Positions 12,301 through 24,006 of a stretch of 64,000 nucleotides of DNA are shown one piece after another; position 1 is the first letter of the stretch, and the number at the start of each line of letters is the position of its first letter. The notes beneath the pieces are model-generated. The model was not told the DNA's origin and did no database searches. It saw only the letters and a list, made by a program, of their open reading frames with translations. The position numbers and the translations under genes were made by a program. This DNA is from Lepisosteus oculatus (Eukaryota > Chordata > Actinopteri > Semionotiformes > Lepisosteidae), in contig NC_090696.1 of assembly GCF_040954835.1 (NCBI RefSeq), positions 71,981,722 to 72,045,721 of the forward strand, given 5' to 3'.

Positions 12301-15300
12301 ATTTCCACTTGACACATATAGAAACATCCTGCCTGAGAAATTCGAATACAAATACAAATTGTCATAGACAATACATTCAGAATGTTTTAAAATGAGCTTG
12401 TTACAGGCTGGACAACTAACAGACAGTGAGAGAAGGGTTGGTCTAGTTATGTTGCTTTAGCGCCCTTTATTCTCTCAGCCCAAAACAAAAATCAGTTTCA
12501 AAAATGTTTACAGGGTGAACTTAAAAGAAATTCTTCAACTGCTTAGCAGTGCCTGGGACTCTTAGCAGCTCTTTAGCTCTGCCTGGTGTCTTTAACTGCA
12601 TTTTCAGCCATCAGGGACTGGATCCTCCTGTGTGTTCATCTGGTCTGTAAACCCTGGTCTCGGACTGTCAGCCCCCCTCAGCTGTCTCTCAGTGTCTTGG
12701 ACTGCTAGCTCCTTAGTCTCATCAGCTCTCTTTTCCCAGAGAGTGACGTCCCTAGCAGAGCTTTAACGGCAGCATCTCTTGCCTTTCAGCGGCTTCACCA
12801 CATACCTGCTAAGGGGAAGTGCACCTTTAAATAGAGAGGAGTGCAGCTGTCAGGTATCAGGATCGTAAGGACAAACAGCTGCCTCCTCAGCTGAAGTTGA
12901 TTAAGCTGACTGGCGGCTATAAGTACATGAGCACCATCACTTAAGCATCACTTTAAAAAACTGAGCAGTTTTTTTCCCCAGAATGGGCAGTTTGATCCTT
13001 GAGAAAATCAAGTCCTGTGCAATCACCCTGATATACTGTACCATATTTTGGACCGCAAAGAAAGACATTAATGTCTGAATATATACTTAGAAAAAAAAAA
13101 CTTTACCTACCTAAAAATAAATGTTCTAGGATGGCCCCACCTCCATAGTTGATAATAGAATGACCGTTTCACTGCACACCTCTTTTTGATTACCGTTTAT
13201 TCTGAAGCCACTGAATACTTTTTTATTTTGTAACCACACGATCTGGAAGAACCTTAGCTCATCTCTCAAATCAGGCAGCTGAGCTTGCTGTTGCAACCTC
13301 TGCGTCCTGCAGGAGAGTGAGGCCTCCCCCAGCAAGCCAGATGCTCTTTCCTCACCGCCAGCTCCACCAAACCTTATAGGGGAGTGAGTAGCAACCACTA
13401 GAGTTACAGAAGAAGAGTTCGGAATGGGAGGAGCCCATTAAGACCCTCTAGCCCTTTTGGCCCTGTTTGTCCGACCATGGTGGTGGACCAGTGTCTGTAG
13501 GTGCCTTGCTTGTTGAAGGGTTCTTCTTCTGTTCTCTTACGAATTTCCATGTTCTAACTCATTGTTCTGTGAGTTGTCGTCTTTTATGGTCTCCTCCCTC
13601 CTAAGGAAGTATTATTCCATTCTCTTACCTGAGTAGGGTCCTGGTTGCACCTGTTTAGATGGTATGTGTCTATAGCTAGTATCACTTTGTTTCTCGGTTT
13701 TGCCCAAGAGGTGCTGCCACGTGATCAAGCTGTAGTAGATTGGCTCACAGAACTTAACATAACTCATAACTTAACACTATTTTGCAATTGATACATTAAT
13801 TAGCGTTTTGCATCAGTGTTTCCATAACATTTTAAAAACATGTTTGAAACAGTATATAAATTAAACTGTACAAATACTTACTGCTCATAGGTAGAAAAAC
13901 ATGTTTTTGCCCTTTATTGCATAGCAAATTCCTTACACTTACACTTACAGAGCGCTTTACATTTATAATTTATTGAAGTGAAAACAGTCTTTTGGGCAAT
14001 ATTCCAAAGTTTTGTCTCTAATGACAGAGTTGAGGGAATAAAATACAGAAGTACTTTCATTTCATGAAATGCACAGCCAAAACCTGCATTAGAAGATTGG
14101 ATGTGTCTTTTTTCAGTACTTCAGGCATCTGCCTTAATAAATAGCTGAGTGGATTAATCAGTCATGACTGCCAAGACATAATATATTTATAGGAGTGAGG
14201 AAATTCTACATCTGAATAGCACATGGAGGTATGGAGTGATATATATATATACAGTACCTAGAGGTATTAAATAAATAAATATCAATTAAAATTAATATTT
14301 ATGCAATGTATTAAAAAGCAAATGGTTCCAGTATATATTTGTTAATTTTTAGTGCCACTCAGTATATGAGAACAACTCTAAAGACACATAAGTGCCTTTG
14401 ATGTTTTTGGTCCAGGTTGTCCTTAAGGATATTCTCAAACACCATTAAAACAGAGATTGGAAATGTGGCAACACAGGGAAAGCATCTAAATCACGGAAAT
14501 TTTGGATTTCTCTGCATAATCTGTATAATCTCGGTATAACTGGAATCAATAAAAAAAATAGATTTGATTCATGTTTATACAAAAGCAGCCGATGGGGCTG
14601 ACTAACCTTCTGTATTTCTCTGAGGAAATTGCTCAGAGATCTGATACACGTTCTGGCTGCAGTTTTTTGTAAATTGAATTTTCAGGAATGCGAAGGTACA
14701 GCATGAATGACTGGCACTAAAGCTAAAATCAGCAAGAATTTTACGAGATACGGTGCCAGAAAAAAAACGTGCTGAATTCTAAGCAGGGGCTTCCACTAGA
14801 ATAGTCAGATTCCCTCTGGGACCATCTCTTCGCTGTGAACATGCAATCACAACACAACAGCTGATGACTCAGTCCCTCCACTATTAGCACAGGTAGCTGA
14901 GGTCCAACAGCACAGGTTGTGGGTGATTAAAAGCATGATCAACCCAATGTGAAATGCTGAGATAACTTATCCACTAGCAAGGAACCCTGAACAGAATTGA
15001 CCTATTATTTTCCAGTTCCCTAGGCTTTTGGTCAACACCTGGTACGATTAATTTTTAAAGGCTTATCCCTGAAGCTGTTACAAAGTGATGAAAAATTCCT
15101 GCTTCCCCAGAACATAAAGCATTGCGTGTCAGCTGATACATCTCTCATCCGGTTAAACAACCATCCATTTTCTAACTGCTTCTTCCACAGATTAAACATT
15201 CCAAGCCTTATTTTCCTCCTTCTTGGGCTCATTATAATTATGTTAAAGTGTGGCAATTTAAACAAAACGATCAATCTTTTTGTCAAAAATATGGATCAAC

Positions 15301-18300
15301 CCAGACATTTGTTGTGGAAACTTGATTTCAGTCGGGTTCATCATCAGATTTTGGAAAAGCAATGTGACATCTCCTTTTGACCAGCTTGTAAAAAGTCCAA
15401 GGAGTTGTTTTTATTTCCCCGAGAGCATTTGTGAAGTAGTTTACATGAATCTGTGACAACATTCACCTACAGTAGTAATCAGTTGCTTCTGAATTTTCTT
15501 GGTCATTTTTATTCCAAACCTGCAAAACAGAAACTTAAAAAAAAACATTTAGACTTTTAGTAACAAAGGGTTCATGAAAGAGGGTATGTTGACTTTCAAA
15601 CAAAAACATTTCTGAGGGGTAAAACCTATTTATCACAAAGGTGCCTGCCACGGCTCATTTACTTTGTTTTCTTTCCAATTTGCTCAATTTGCATTGAAAA
15701 CTACAACAATTTCTAAAAAAAGCATTTTCATTCCTATAGGAAGCATGCTGCCTTGATACTTTGTTTTTTTATATGTATAGCTCTCTTCAATGTGTTACTA
15801 ATTATTTTTGCGACCTGCTTACTTGCATGGCTTTAAATGTTTAAGTAGTGGCCTTTTGTAATTGCATGGGGATACCTTTGCCAGGAACAACACTGAGAAA
15901 TGCCTATCTGCATCTGGAGCACAAGAGGATAAACAGAAGTCAGACTTGCACTTCATGAATCAGCAGACATTGCTTAAATGACTTGGTTAAGCTTCTTCCT
16001 GCATCTAAGAGGGAAAGTAATTATCTTAAGAGCCCATGATACATCTACAGTAGATTGACAAAAAGCTATTAACAAGGTTCGGCATAAAGCATGAGTACTC
16101 AAATGCATTGTGAGAATCTTCATTATGATGTGGAAATTGGTACAATCCACAGAATGAAAGAGAACTAATAGGAGGGAGAAACTGGACTAAGGGAATCAGC
16201 CAAGTGACAATGGGATGTACTTTAAGCAGATTTTCTTCTTGATTTATATTGCAAAGCAGACTCTTGTATACACATGCAAACTTGTTCAAATTGTAGAAGT
16301 AAAAAACTGAGTGAAGGGACAAGGAGGCATGGAAAAGTTTCAGTACACCTGAATAAAAGTTTGAGGAATTTCCATCATGAATAAGGCAATGCAAGGAGAA
16401 AAATTGGTTATATAGAGGGGCCAGTGCATTTTTACAAATGATGGAACGTGGTTCTGTTCATCTAAACAGCCCACATACAGTAGTTACAGTGAACTAGGTA
16501 AATCAACCTTGGAGGCCTTTTAGAGCTGCATTTTGAAATGTTCTTTTTCAAATACTCTATGTTGCCCTGTTGTCTATATAAACAGTGAGAACCTCTGTCT
16601 GAAAAAATGTTTTATATATTAATATTTAATTTATTTGCACTTTAAACTTATCGCAATACTCTTATGTCAAGCTATTTTCTCATCATCAGCAGACCAGTCT
16701 TGGTTCAGCACGTCCTCACTCCACAGGGGAGAAACAATGACTGATGAGATCATGACTTGAGTCTGACTTGAGACCCGAGTCTGACTTCTAGGGAAAACTC
16801 CTTGTTGGGAAGTTTGTTTTGGAGAAAAAAAACAGGAAAAAAAAAAACACCTGACCCAAATAAGCTCAGGAGAGAAATAAGTACACTAGTGAGTTTAACA
16901 AACATAAATCTTCGTTTATTGTGTAGGGATATCCTGTGGTTTGCCTCTACATGTTCCCAATGCCTTAGTGAGGGGCGCACACTTTCAATATGGAGACATG
17001 GTGATGTATTCATGTTTTGGCGGATACATAATGAAGGGATCCAGTAGAAGTGCTTGCCTTGAAAATGGGACTTGGACCCCACCACCTGCATGTGAAGGTA
17101 TAACAGAATCTAGCCTGTTCCCTGTATGAGACAAACGGGTGAATTTTGGGCACAGTGGTTCTAACAGTTGTTGCTGAAATCCAATGACTTAAAATCTACT
17201 TTCACCCCTTTTTTTCCTCTGCCTTTAGGAATGGTGCTAGTATTCAGTACATTCATGTTCAAAGTAGGAGCATGTCCATCTATAGTGAAGCACGGTTTAG
17301 TAAAGAATGGCATGACTAAAGCATGCGGACTTCTATTGAAACCAAATGATTTTTTTTTTTATTTAACAAAGGAAATGTCTTTGGACCATGTACAGTGTTA
17401 GCGATTTTCTGGAAAAGGAAGGAATTGTGAATCTTTAAATAGCATATGCCCCATTTTAAAATATATTTGATGTCATGTTCTTTGCAAATATATTTAGTTT
17501 TGCATGAAAGAAAAGATAAAAAGTGTTGTTAAAGGTCTCTCTGAAAGTTCATTATTGTTTTTATCTTTTTACTCCTGAGTGTTGCACAGACAGCCGTAGC
17601 TCAGATTTAGTCACTTTTATTATTGTTTTCTGTTTAGAATTGTGTAAAGGCCTGAAGCTTCCTTACTGCACTGTTCAACACAAGCAGTTTTTTAAAAAAC
17701 AGAAAAGAAAAGGTCTCTGTCCATATTTTTTAATTAGTTTCATGGGGTTTATAATTCAAAAACTTTCCCGAGCTAAAATGCCACATGTGACTCACCAGTT
17801 TTACCAACCAAGTTCTGTTTTCACAGCATGAAAGCACCTATGAACTTCAATATGTTTTATTGTGCTTGTTCTTCTAGCTGTCTGTTGGTCCCCATGTGAA
17901 AACGGAGGTATCTGCCAAAGGCCTAATATGTGTTTATGTCCAGAAGGCTGGATGGGTAGATTATGTGAAGATCGTAAGTAGAAGCAATAAGAATAACCTT
18001 TAATTTACACTGCACCTTCCATGGCACTTGATCTCTAAATCTCCAGATTATAGATATAAATATAACTGAAGAGTATTAAACGTATCAAACCTACTCATAA
18101 TGAAATGGACACCACCACCGCACCGTTTGTAAACAGTCTTTATTTTTCATAAATGATTATAATCAAATTGTTTTGGTATGTTGAGGCACAGTAATTATTT
18201 CCTCCATATCTGAGTCTCATAAATACTGGTACAAGTGGATTCAAGCTGGTGTTTTTTCTCATTTCCCATTTATTCAATTAATTTTACAGTCTACCCCTTA

Positions 18301-21300
18301 CAAGAAGAGTGCTAGACCACAAGGGCCAATCAAAGGGACTAAAGTGACCATTTAATATAAAAAACACATTTAGTATAAAATAAAATTGGAACACTTGAAC
18401 ACTGCTGTTCACAGTGTGAAGAGTGCTCACACTTCAGTCACACTCATAGTTTTGGATAAGCCAAATTAATTCCCCAGATTTGCTCACATATTCTTCAAAT
18501 CATTGCCATCCTGTTGAAAACAGAACACTGTTTTCTCTGAAAAATAAGGTTTATTAAATTTCCCTTACCAGAGTGACACAGCATGTTCTCTAATTCTCTG
18601 TAGCCTTGTCAGCAGAGTATTGTATTGCAATTTCCCATCAAGAGTGAAAAACAGCTTTCAGTTACATGAAGAAAAATCTCCCTTGATTGCAGCAATCTGC
18701 ATCCTGCCGTGTCTGAACGGAGGTCGATGCATCGCTCCCTATCGGTGTGACTGTCCGGATGGGTGGACAGGAACACGCTGCCAGAATGGTAAGCTTAAAT
18801 GTCACAAAACAGTGCAGTGCATGGCTATTACTAGTGTTTCGTGGATTTTTAAATACCTTGAAATCGTGCATTTCAGAGCAATGGAGAGGGATCCACAAAC
18901 TGACAACACCTCGTGATCTGAATCTCAATGTGTGTTTCGTTGCTGCTATTTTTACATCAGTTGACCAATATGACTGAAGCTGTATGAAGGCTCCCCTTAG
19001 TTCATTAAAATTCTGAGCTCAACACACTGGCGAAGACATTAACTGTATAAGCTATACAGTATGAAAACAAGAAAAAAACACTCGTTGGTCCTGATCATCC
19101 TGGGAATGTTGTGAGATAGAATACATTTTAAAAATAACTCTGTGGAATTAGACTGTCACAGCTTGTCTTAAATACCATTAATGAGCATACCATAAATAAC
19201 ACATTCATGAAGATCTTCATCTTAGACAATCACGCTAACAGATTCTCCCAAAGCAAATCCCTGAGTCAGTGAAATATCTTATGTGCTGATCATTACAAAT
19301 CCTTGCAAATCACATTTTCTTAAAAGCCTGGTGTGTTGTGAAGTCTAGCACATGTTCATTAAATTTTAGTTTCAAGAAATCGATTCTAAAGTTTAAAGTC
19401 AAGGCAGGCAATAGATTTGTTGTTTTTACATGAAAACCCCAAGGGCCAAATTTCTGCACCTTTCAATACAATTAGCTAAATATCCTCTCTACTCACCTAA
19501 ATAGATTGTGGCCTGAGGAACAGGGATTACACTGTTGTATCTGAAGTTGCTAAGTAATAGTTTATAGTAATAGTTTTGCAGGTGGTTATTATTTTTCTTC
19601 AGGACCTCCGAAGAATGCTAAAACATTGACGTTTTTTTTGGAAACACAGATGTACTAAATATACTCCACACTGGGTCTTGAGTATGTCATTTTGTTACCA
19701 TAGAAATATTTATTTGTGAGCAACAATATATGCATGGTAACCTTACAACAGTGTCCCCCAGGCCTAAACCAAGTTAAAGCTGTACAGACTGAAACCTGAA
19801 GATAATAAAATACCACCTTGCATCTAGAGGGCAGAACAGTTAGTTTAATCTTTCTGATTTTAACTGGTTACATTTTTCTATGGGACATTTAACACCAATC
19901 TCCAGATTCTTGTTGAAAATGTGACCAGTCAAATTAAAACAGACCAGTATTAATCATATTTTGTTATGCCAATATGCATGTATTTGTATATTTATTTTCT
20001 TTATGTAACTGCTACATAAAAGTCTTATGATTAAATCAGCAATATTTCAAGAAGTGCGATCTGATAAATGTCACACGTTATGTTTCATTTCTGCTGTCTG
20101 GTAGTAGCAGACTGCACCCATAAGAAATAGGAAACACAAAAAGACAGTAGGTAAAAACACTGCTCCCATAAAACTAATACCTGCGGATATATTCACAGTT
20201 CTGCTTTTATGTTGTTTGTAATAGAAATAAAACCTTAATATGAGCATGATAAACCGTCTTGTGGTGTGTAAGAAAATATTTACCACAGGATGAAGCAAAA
20301 CTGCTACTTAATTATCTGGAGCAGCTCCACAGGACTGCATACTGTATGGAGGTCCATGAAGGTATTATTTAATTAGCTTTAACACAAACACCCACTTGTA
20401 TGGTCTCAATTTAAAAATATAAACTTCGGCCAGATCTTTATAGTGCTGATACTGTAAGGATACACAATGACACAATCATGTTAAATCATTTGTGAATTCA
20501 GGCTTTGATGTAGCCCATACAATTTTTTTTATAGATTCCCCTTTTCAAAACTACTTTCCGACTAAGAAAATTAACAAAAACATCCATCTTTGTGCTCTTT
20601 ATTGTTGTTGATGAGTCTAAAAAGGGTGATGGTTATCTGAACTTAAGCTTTTACCAGACTACGCAGTGTGGGTGATAATATAAACTCACTTTCACTTTTT
20701 CCTGGTACAGCAAATAATTAAGCCATCGCGTGTGTTATACAGTATATACAGGAGAACTGTGACTCACTGGGTTTCAAAACTGTATTTTAAACTTATACTG
20801 TCTGCCTTGTTTCTCTAAAAGCTGGCTCCTACTGTCCAGTGAAAGTCTTGTTTCAGTATTCTAGGGTACTCCTGTTCTGTTTTCTAATATTTGTAGCCAG
20901 TAGTATTTATTTGTAACTAAGTTTATTACCTTCTTTATTAATTTATACTGAATACTTAATTGATCATTTGTAATGAATACTTAATTAATTCTTTAGTTAA
21001 ATATTAACTGGGTGGACAGTTTAATAGTTTTTAGCTTCAACTTACAAGTATATTAAAGATAACACCTGCACATAAAGCCCCCTGTTATTTGACTGTAAAT
21101 AGGTTTAGAAATGTACTTACTTATCTTTAATGAAAGCAACATGGCGTCACAGTGGTTAGCAGTACTGCCTCATAGCACAGGGGCCCTGGGTTCAATTCCA
21201 GATCTGAGACACTATCTGAGTGGAGTTTGTCTGTTCTGCTGATGTTTGGGTGTGTTTCTTCCGGGTGCTCCAGTTTCCTCCCCCAGTCCGAAGACATGCT

Positions 21301-23736
21301 GGTAGATTAATTGGCTGCTGGGAAACCTGTGGGTGTGCTTGCGTCTGTCCGCCCTGTGATGGACTGGAATCCGTCCCTGTCCAAGATTTACCCTGTCTGC
21401 ACCATGGCTTGACCCCGAATTGAAAGAAGTGGATTGGAAGAAGAAACATTGGATGGATGTGTTTAATGCACATTTGATAGAAGTGTTCAGTGCTTATAGC
21501 TTTTAGCAGTTAGACACAAAGCTGCAAAGTCTAAGAAGGATTCTAGTTTTCAACATACAGAATCAGAAGTTAAGTCTGTAGCCTTGATTTACTACTGAAA
21601 CTTGGTATTTAAAGATAGATGGATACTTTATTGATCCCGTGAGGGAAATTGCAGTGCAACAGCAGCTTAACACAGACAACACAGCAACAGTGTAACGAAT
21701 GATACAATAATAATACAATACAGTGAGAAGTGCACTAAGAAGAGCACACATGAGATATGCACTCAAAGTCATTTCACATTGGTACATTTACTAACACAAC
21801 ACCATGTGCACAAGAAATTCTCAGGCCTTTGAATTCAGGTCTGTCAGTCCTTTTGGACTTTATTGCAGGATTAAGAATTGCAAATTTACCAAAGCGTTAA
21901 TTAGTTGCATTAAATATAATTGCATCTTTGTTTCAGCCCTTTAATACAGTATGTTCCTGTATTAAGTGACATATGAAAGAAAGGAAAAAGGCAAGGGTTC
22001 AAGTCATAGGCCCATTAGCAGTTCATGATTCAACAGAAAACAGAGATGAGGGAGTTAAGTTATGGTTTACTGTCTGCACATATGAATATCAATATCCTCT
22101 CCTACTCCTAATTATTGTTAGCGGTCATATTGAGTGCCATGTGTCAGCCCCGCCTTACAGAGAGGATGCAAGCCTGTGATCCATTCGTGTGCTTTCTTTC
22201 AGCTGTCTGCCAGAATCCTTGCTTAAACGGGGGCAAATGCATCAGGCCCAATCGATGTCACTGCCCTCCTGCCTGGACTGGATATGATTGCTCCAGGTGA
22301 GAAACCTGACTCTGTGTAAGGTTGTTTTCCTGACTGCCTCACAAAGGCACGGATATGGCACTCCCCCACTCACAAGCAGCTCTTAGGATTCAGTGAATGC
22401 CACAGAAAAGTATAATTTCCAAAGATTTACCCAGTTACAGTATGTGCGATGTGGACCTTGAACCAAGACATAGGATACGCAGAACCTTTCCAAGTCAATA
22501 TAAATACATAAAATATTACACAAGACAGGTTATTATGGGTGTGTGAAAATCCAGAAATAGAAAGTACTGTCAATGTTTGTAAACTACAGTACAGCTTCAC
22601 ATCTTTTGTCTTTATTTTTTTCTCTTATTTTCGTCCTCTGTTCTGCAACGGCTGAGTGCAGACAGTAGGAATCTTGTCTAAATTAATTTCATCTTGAGAG
22701 AATTAAATTCTTATGTTTGAAATGAAAGGGTGGTTTCACAGAATTTAGACATTTATTTGAAGGCTTTTTCTTTTCATACTACAAAGAACTATATTTTAAG
22801 AGATTTACATTTTGCTTCATATTTTTAGTTAAAAACATAAATTACAATTAAATGGAAATTTATTGAAACCCGCCTATCTGGGAAAAATGCTCTTAGGAAA
22901 TGCATATATATATACATATTTCATCATATGAGAACATAAGAACAGCCCATTTAGTCTGGTGTAGAAGGGAATCAGGTTAGCAACTTCATCATTGCTGGGT
23001 AGTTTGTTCCTTACTCTTAACCTTTTAAGTAAAGAAATGCCTCTCGGTTTTCTTTATTTTAATTTTCATTTTGAAGAAGTACTCTGACTTTAAGGATTTT
23101 GAATATTTCAGATCCCCTCATAGTTTTCCCTTTTCAAGACTAAATTCTGTCATTCCAGAACAGCAATACATTTTCTATACTTGATACTTGATGACCAAAA
23201 TTATTACACAGTATTCTAAATGAGGACTTTCTAGTGCATTTTACAATTTTAAAATGACATATATTAATTTAAATTTTACACCTTTAAATGGATATATCCC
23301 AATTTTGCCTTTTTATTGCTTTTACACATTGTATAGAAAATGTATATAGTGTGGACAAACACCTGTCTCTTCTAGCTCAATGTTCCTCATTTTGTATCTA
23401 TGGTACAGTATGTATTTGCTATGTGTGTAAACCCCTGCACTTCATTACACTAAATTCCCTGTCTGAGGTGTTTTCCCAATTTTAAATTTAATCTAAGAGT
23501 GCAAGATTGCTTCAGGCAGACTTGAGACTATACTGTACTGTTTTGAAAAGTGAATAAAAATGCTCTAAAACTACAATACAAACATGGGTTTAAAATATAA
23601 GTTTAAATGATCTCTTTTGCATTGCTTTGAATTACAAAGCTTTAAACACATTTTACAAACTCTGTTTAGAAGTGATCATATTGATTTGATGTTTTGTTTT
23701 TTCAGGAAAAGAAAAGCAGGATATTACCTTTTCTAA
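175..23736 (+). CDS. svep1: SVEP1 (polydom), 3' part of the gene, 17 coding exons
   Basis: Secreted extracellular-matrix protein; in mammals and zebrafish it binds integrin alpha9beta1 and acts in lymphatic and vascular development. The 5' half (VWA, HYR, pentraxin and early domains) lies left of the window. Exons: 175-351, 732-816, 1119-1310, 1937-2104, 2464-3136, 3446-6216, 6817-7042, 7713-7868, 8680-8743, 9047-9220, 9630-9803, 10192-10365, 16927-17097, 17878-17973, 18693-18788, 22203-22296, 23706-23736. All phases join, giving about 1,840 codons and one stop (TAA, 23734-23736). I count 29 sushi/CCP domains (four Cys, a Trp before the last Cys), then three EGF domains and a short basic tail. 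The domain order and the CCP-EGF-EGF-EGF-basic-tail end match vertebrate SVEP1, so identity is near certain. Exons were read from splice sites, so single boundaries could shift by a few bases. Confidence 0.95.
732..1310 (+). CDS. svep1: SVEP1 exons 732-816 and 1119-1310 (split CCPs)
   Basis: Two exons separated by a 302-base intron. The first carries the N-terminal half of a CCP ([14 protein letters not shown]) and ends in phase 2 after VTF. The second completes that CCP (CKKGFVLAD to WSKTPPLC) and begins the next ([13 protein letters not shown] to TEGY). Splitting a CCP between its second and third Cys is common in sushi proteins. Confidence 0.88.
1937..2104 (+). CDS. svep1: SVEP1 exon with split CCP
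   Basis: The acceptor is TTCTAAG at 1930-1936, chosen because it restores phase and the expected Gly-Tyr-Arg-Leu-Gln-Gly join. The exon encodes [15 protein letters not shown] to APVC and then the start of a new CCP ([13 protein letters not shown]). The donor is GTATTT at 2105, completed at 2464 to give Gly-Tyr-Thr-Leu. An alternative acceptor just after 1923 would also splice but gives a poor CCP. Confidence 0.82.
2464..3136 (+). CDS. svep1: SVEP1 multi-CCP exon (673 bases)
   Basis: Encodes the end of one CCP, three complete CCPs starting [22 protein letters not shown] and [12 protein letters not shown], and the start of a fourth ([12 protein letters not shown]). It opens after TTAG at 2463 and closes in phase 0 at GTACAG (3137). 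Local G+C is clearly higher than in the next exon (many CCC, GGC and GCC codons), a visible change within one gene. Confidence 0.92.
3446..6216 (+). CDS. svep1: SVEP1 giant exon (2,771 bases) encoding about 15 CCP domains
   Basis: One uninterrupted reading frame from [10 protein letters not shown] to the split Arg codon at GTAAAG (6217). It completes one CCP and encodes CCPs starting [98 protein letters not shown] and the start of VSCGPPP. The TDCGLPP domain (about 4625-4912) carries an extra acidic insert of roughly 45 residues before its second Cys. This corresponds to human CCP21, where the integrin alpha9beta1 site lies. Several NxS/T sequons are present. I recall mammalian SVEP1 also having one very large CCP exon, so this looks conserved. 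Confidence 0.95.
6817..7042 (+). CDS. svep1: SVEP1 CCP exon ending in a GC donor
   Basis: Completes the VSCGPPP domain ([13 protein letters not shown] to HVIRC) and starts the next CCP ([12 protein letters not shown] to GSYSVCQ). The frame and the CCP consensus both require the exon to stop after CAG at 7042, followed by GCAAGT. The next exon begins CCT AAT GGC, giving the canonical CQPNGSW. The only nearby GT (7049) would give the wrong phase. Confidence 0.88.
7713..8743 (+). CDS. svep1: SVEP1 exons 7713-7868 and 8680-8743 (CCPs)
   Basis: The first exon finishes the KTCPLP domain ([14 protein letters not shown]) and begins [12 protein letters not shown] up to HPGYELQ. The second, only 64 bases, supplies [13 protein letters not shown] to PLCV. 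Both boundaries have good sites (CAG/GTAATT, ACAG/GG, GTTA/GTAAGT). Confidence 0.88.
9047..10365 (+). CDS. svep1: SVEP1 three single-CCP exons of 174 bases each
   Basis: Exons 9047-9220, 9630-9803 and 10192-10365 are each exactly 174 bases, phase 1-1, one CCP apiece: [25 protein letters not shown] and [12 protein letters not shown]. The third resembles the human CCP beginning RCETPLEFLNG. The first two have no clear one-to-one human partner, which suggests exon duplication (inference). Confidence 0.9.
10366..16926. other. Large SVEP1 intron (6.56 kb)
   Basis: Holds a tRNA-derived SINE (about 10930-11345), an AT dinucleotide run near 14240, and otherwise AT-rich sequence. I read it for missed CCP exons and found no convincing Cys/Trp pattern with flanking splice sites. 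The block at 12,400-12,960 is more G+C-rich and looks repeat-like, but I could not classify it. Confidence 0.6.
10930..11345 (+). repeat. tRNA-derived SINE-like element
   Basis: Begins with a pol III A-box-like segment (AGTGGCTCACCCAGCAAAGG) and a B-box-like GGTTAAGTTCGATG about 50 bases on. A body follows with similarity to the central domain of fish SINEs (AAGGGGCAGCCCACAACTGG). The family is not identified and the ends are approximate. Confidence 0.6.
16927..17097 (+). CDS. svep1: SVEP1 last CCP exon
   Basis: Encodes [16 protein letters not shown] to WTPPPACE, closely matching the last CCP of mammalian SVEP1 (ISCGPPAHVENAIARG, from memory). The acceptor is TGTAG at 16926 and the donor GTATAA at 17098. 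It lies 6.56 kb after the previous exon, the largest intron seen in this gene here. Confidence 0.92.
17098..17877. other. SVEP1 intron with possible relic CCP exon
   Basis: Intron between the last CCP and the first EGF exon. At 17264-17320 one frame reads [15 protein letters not shown], resembling the start of a CCP, but no full domain or clean splice sites follow. The rest is AT-rich and unremarkable. Confidence 0.4.
17878..18788 (+). CDS. svep1: SVEP1 EGF exons 1 and 2
   Basis: Exons 17878-17973 and 18693-18788 are 96 bases each, phase 1-1, one EGF domain per exon. The first reads [17 protein letters not shown] with [12 protein letters not shown]. The second reads [17 protein letters not shown] with [12 protein letters not shown]. 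The six Cys and the GxxC end pattern are intact. Confidence 0.94.
21140..21465 (+). repeat. tRNA-derived SINE-type interspersed repeat, copy 1
   Basis: Carries the widespread fish pattern CAGTGGTTAGCAGTACTGCC, CCTGGGTTCAATTCCAG (B-box-like), CTCCAGTTTCCTCCCCCAGT and GATGGACTGGAATCCGTCC, ending in GGATGGATG. A second copy lies at about 58838-59170. The name of the family is not claimed. Confidence 0.75.
21605..21770 (-). repeat. LINE 3' tail (L2/CR1-like), reverse orientation
   Basis: AGATAGATGGATACTTTATT followed by GATCCCGTGAGGGAAATTGC is the reverse complement of the common fish LINE end that reads GGGATCAATAAAGT plus a tetranucleotide tail. A forward relative is at about 42890-43015. Confidence 0.7.
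22203..22296 (+). CDS. svep1: SVEP1 EGF exon 3
   Basis: Encodes [29 protein letters not shown] and Ser, ending in phase 2 at GTGAGA (22297). It is nearly identical to the third C-terminal EGF domain of mammalian SVEP1. Confidence 0.94.
22297..23705. other. Last SVEP1 intron
   Basis: AT-rich. The segment at about 22929-23110 (AGAACATAAGAACAGCCCAT and on) resembles an old interspersed repeat also suspected at 47850-48100 and 55740-55900. No coding evidence. Confidence 0.5.
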
Positions 23737-23861
23737 AAACAAAATTCGTGGCCAGTCACATTTTTTTCCAGAATCATATTGTATTCTTGCCGAGTTGCAT
23801 ATGGAACACAATTTCATAAATGTAAACAACAATTTTTAATGTTTTTGAATTGTAAAATAAA
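23706..23861 (+). CDS. svep1: SVEP1 terminal exon: basic C-terminus, stop and start of 3' UTR
   Basis: The acceptor is TTTTTTCAG at 23697-23705. Coding bases 23706-23736 give [10 protein letters not shown] and TAA. Mammalian SVEP1 ends in a similar short basic tail. The first AATAAA is at 23856-23861; further AATAAA hexamers at about 23884 and 24011 could be used instead, so the UTR end is uncertain. Confidence 0.88.
23856..23861 (+). terminator. Candidate SVEP1 polyadenylation signal
   Basis: AATAAA lies 120 bases after the SVEP1 stop codon, followed by a T-rich stretch. This is the first canonical signal downstream; later copies are possible alternatives. Confidence 0.55.
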
Positions 23862-24006
23862 GCTGTATTTTTTCATATAGAAAATAAATATACAGTAATA
23901 ATTATATGCTGTTATATAATTTGTATTATGTGTACTGTAAAAACATTATGTGTTATGTAAGTCAATGTATATGTGTAAACTATTGTCACTTTTTTAAAAA
24001 CTTAAT

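Larger units (their letters stand above)
18789..22202. other. SVEP1 intron (3.4 kb) between EGF exons 2 and 3
   Basis: AT-rich non-coding sequence with a SINE-like element at about 21140-21465 and an inverted LINE tail at about 21605-21770. No further exons seen. Confidence 0.6.

Noticed and set aside
12400-12960. Possible LTR
   Set aside because: It is G+C-richer than its surroundings and repeat-like, but I found no TG...CA ends, primer-binding site, partner LTR or coding relic.
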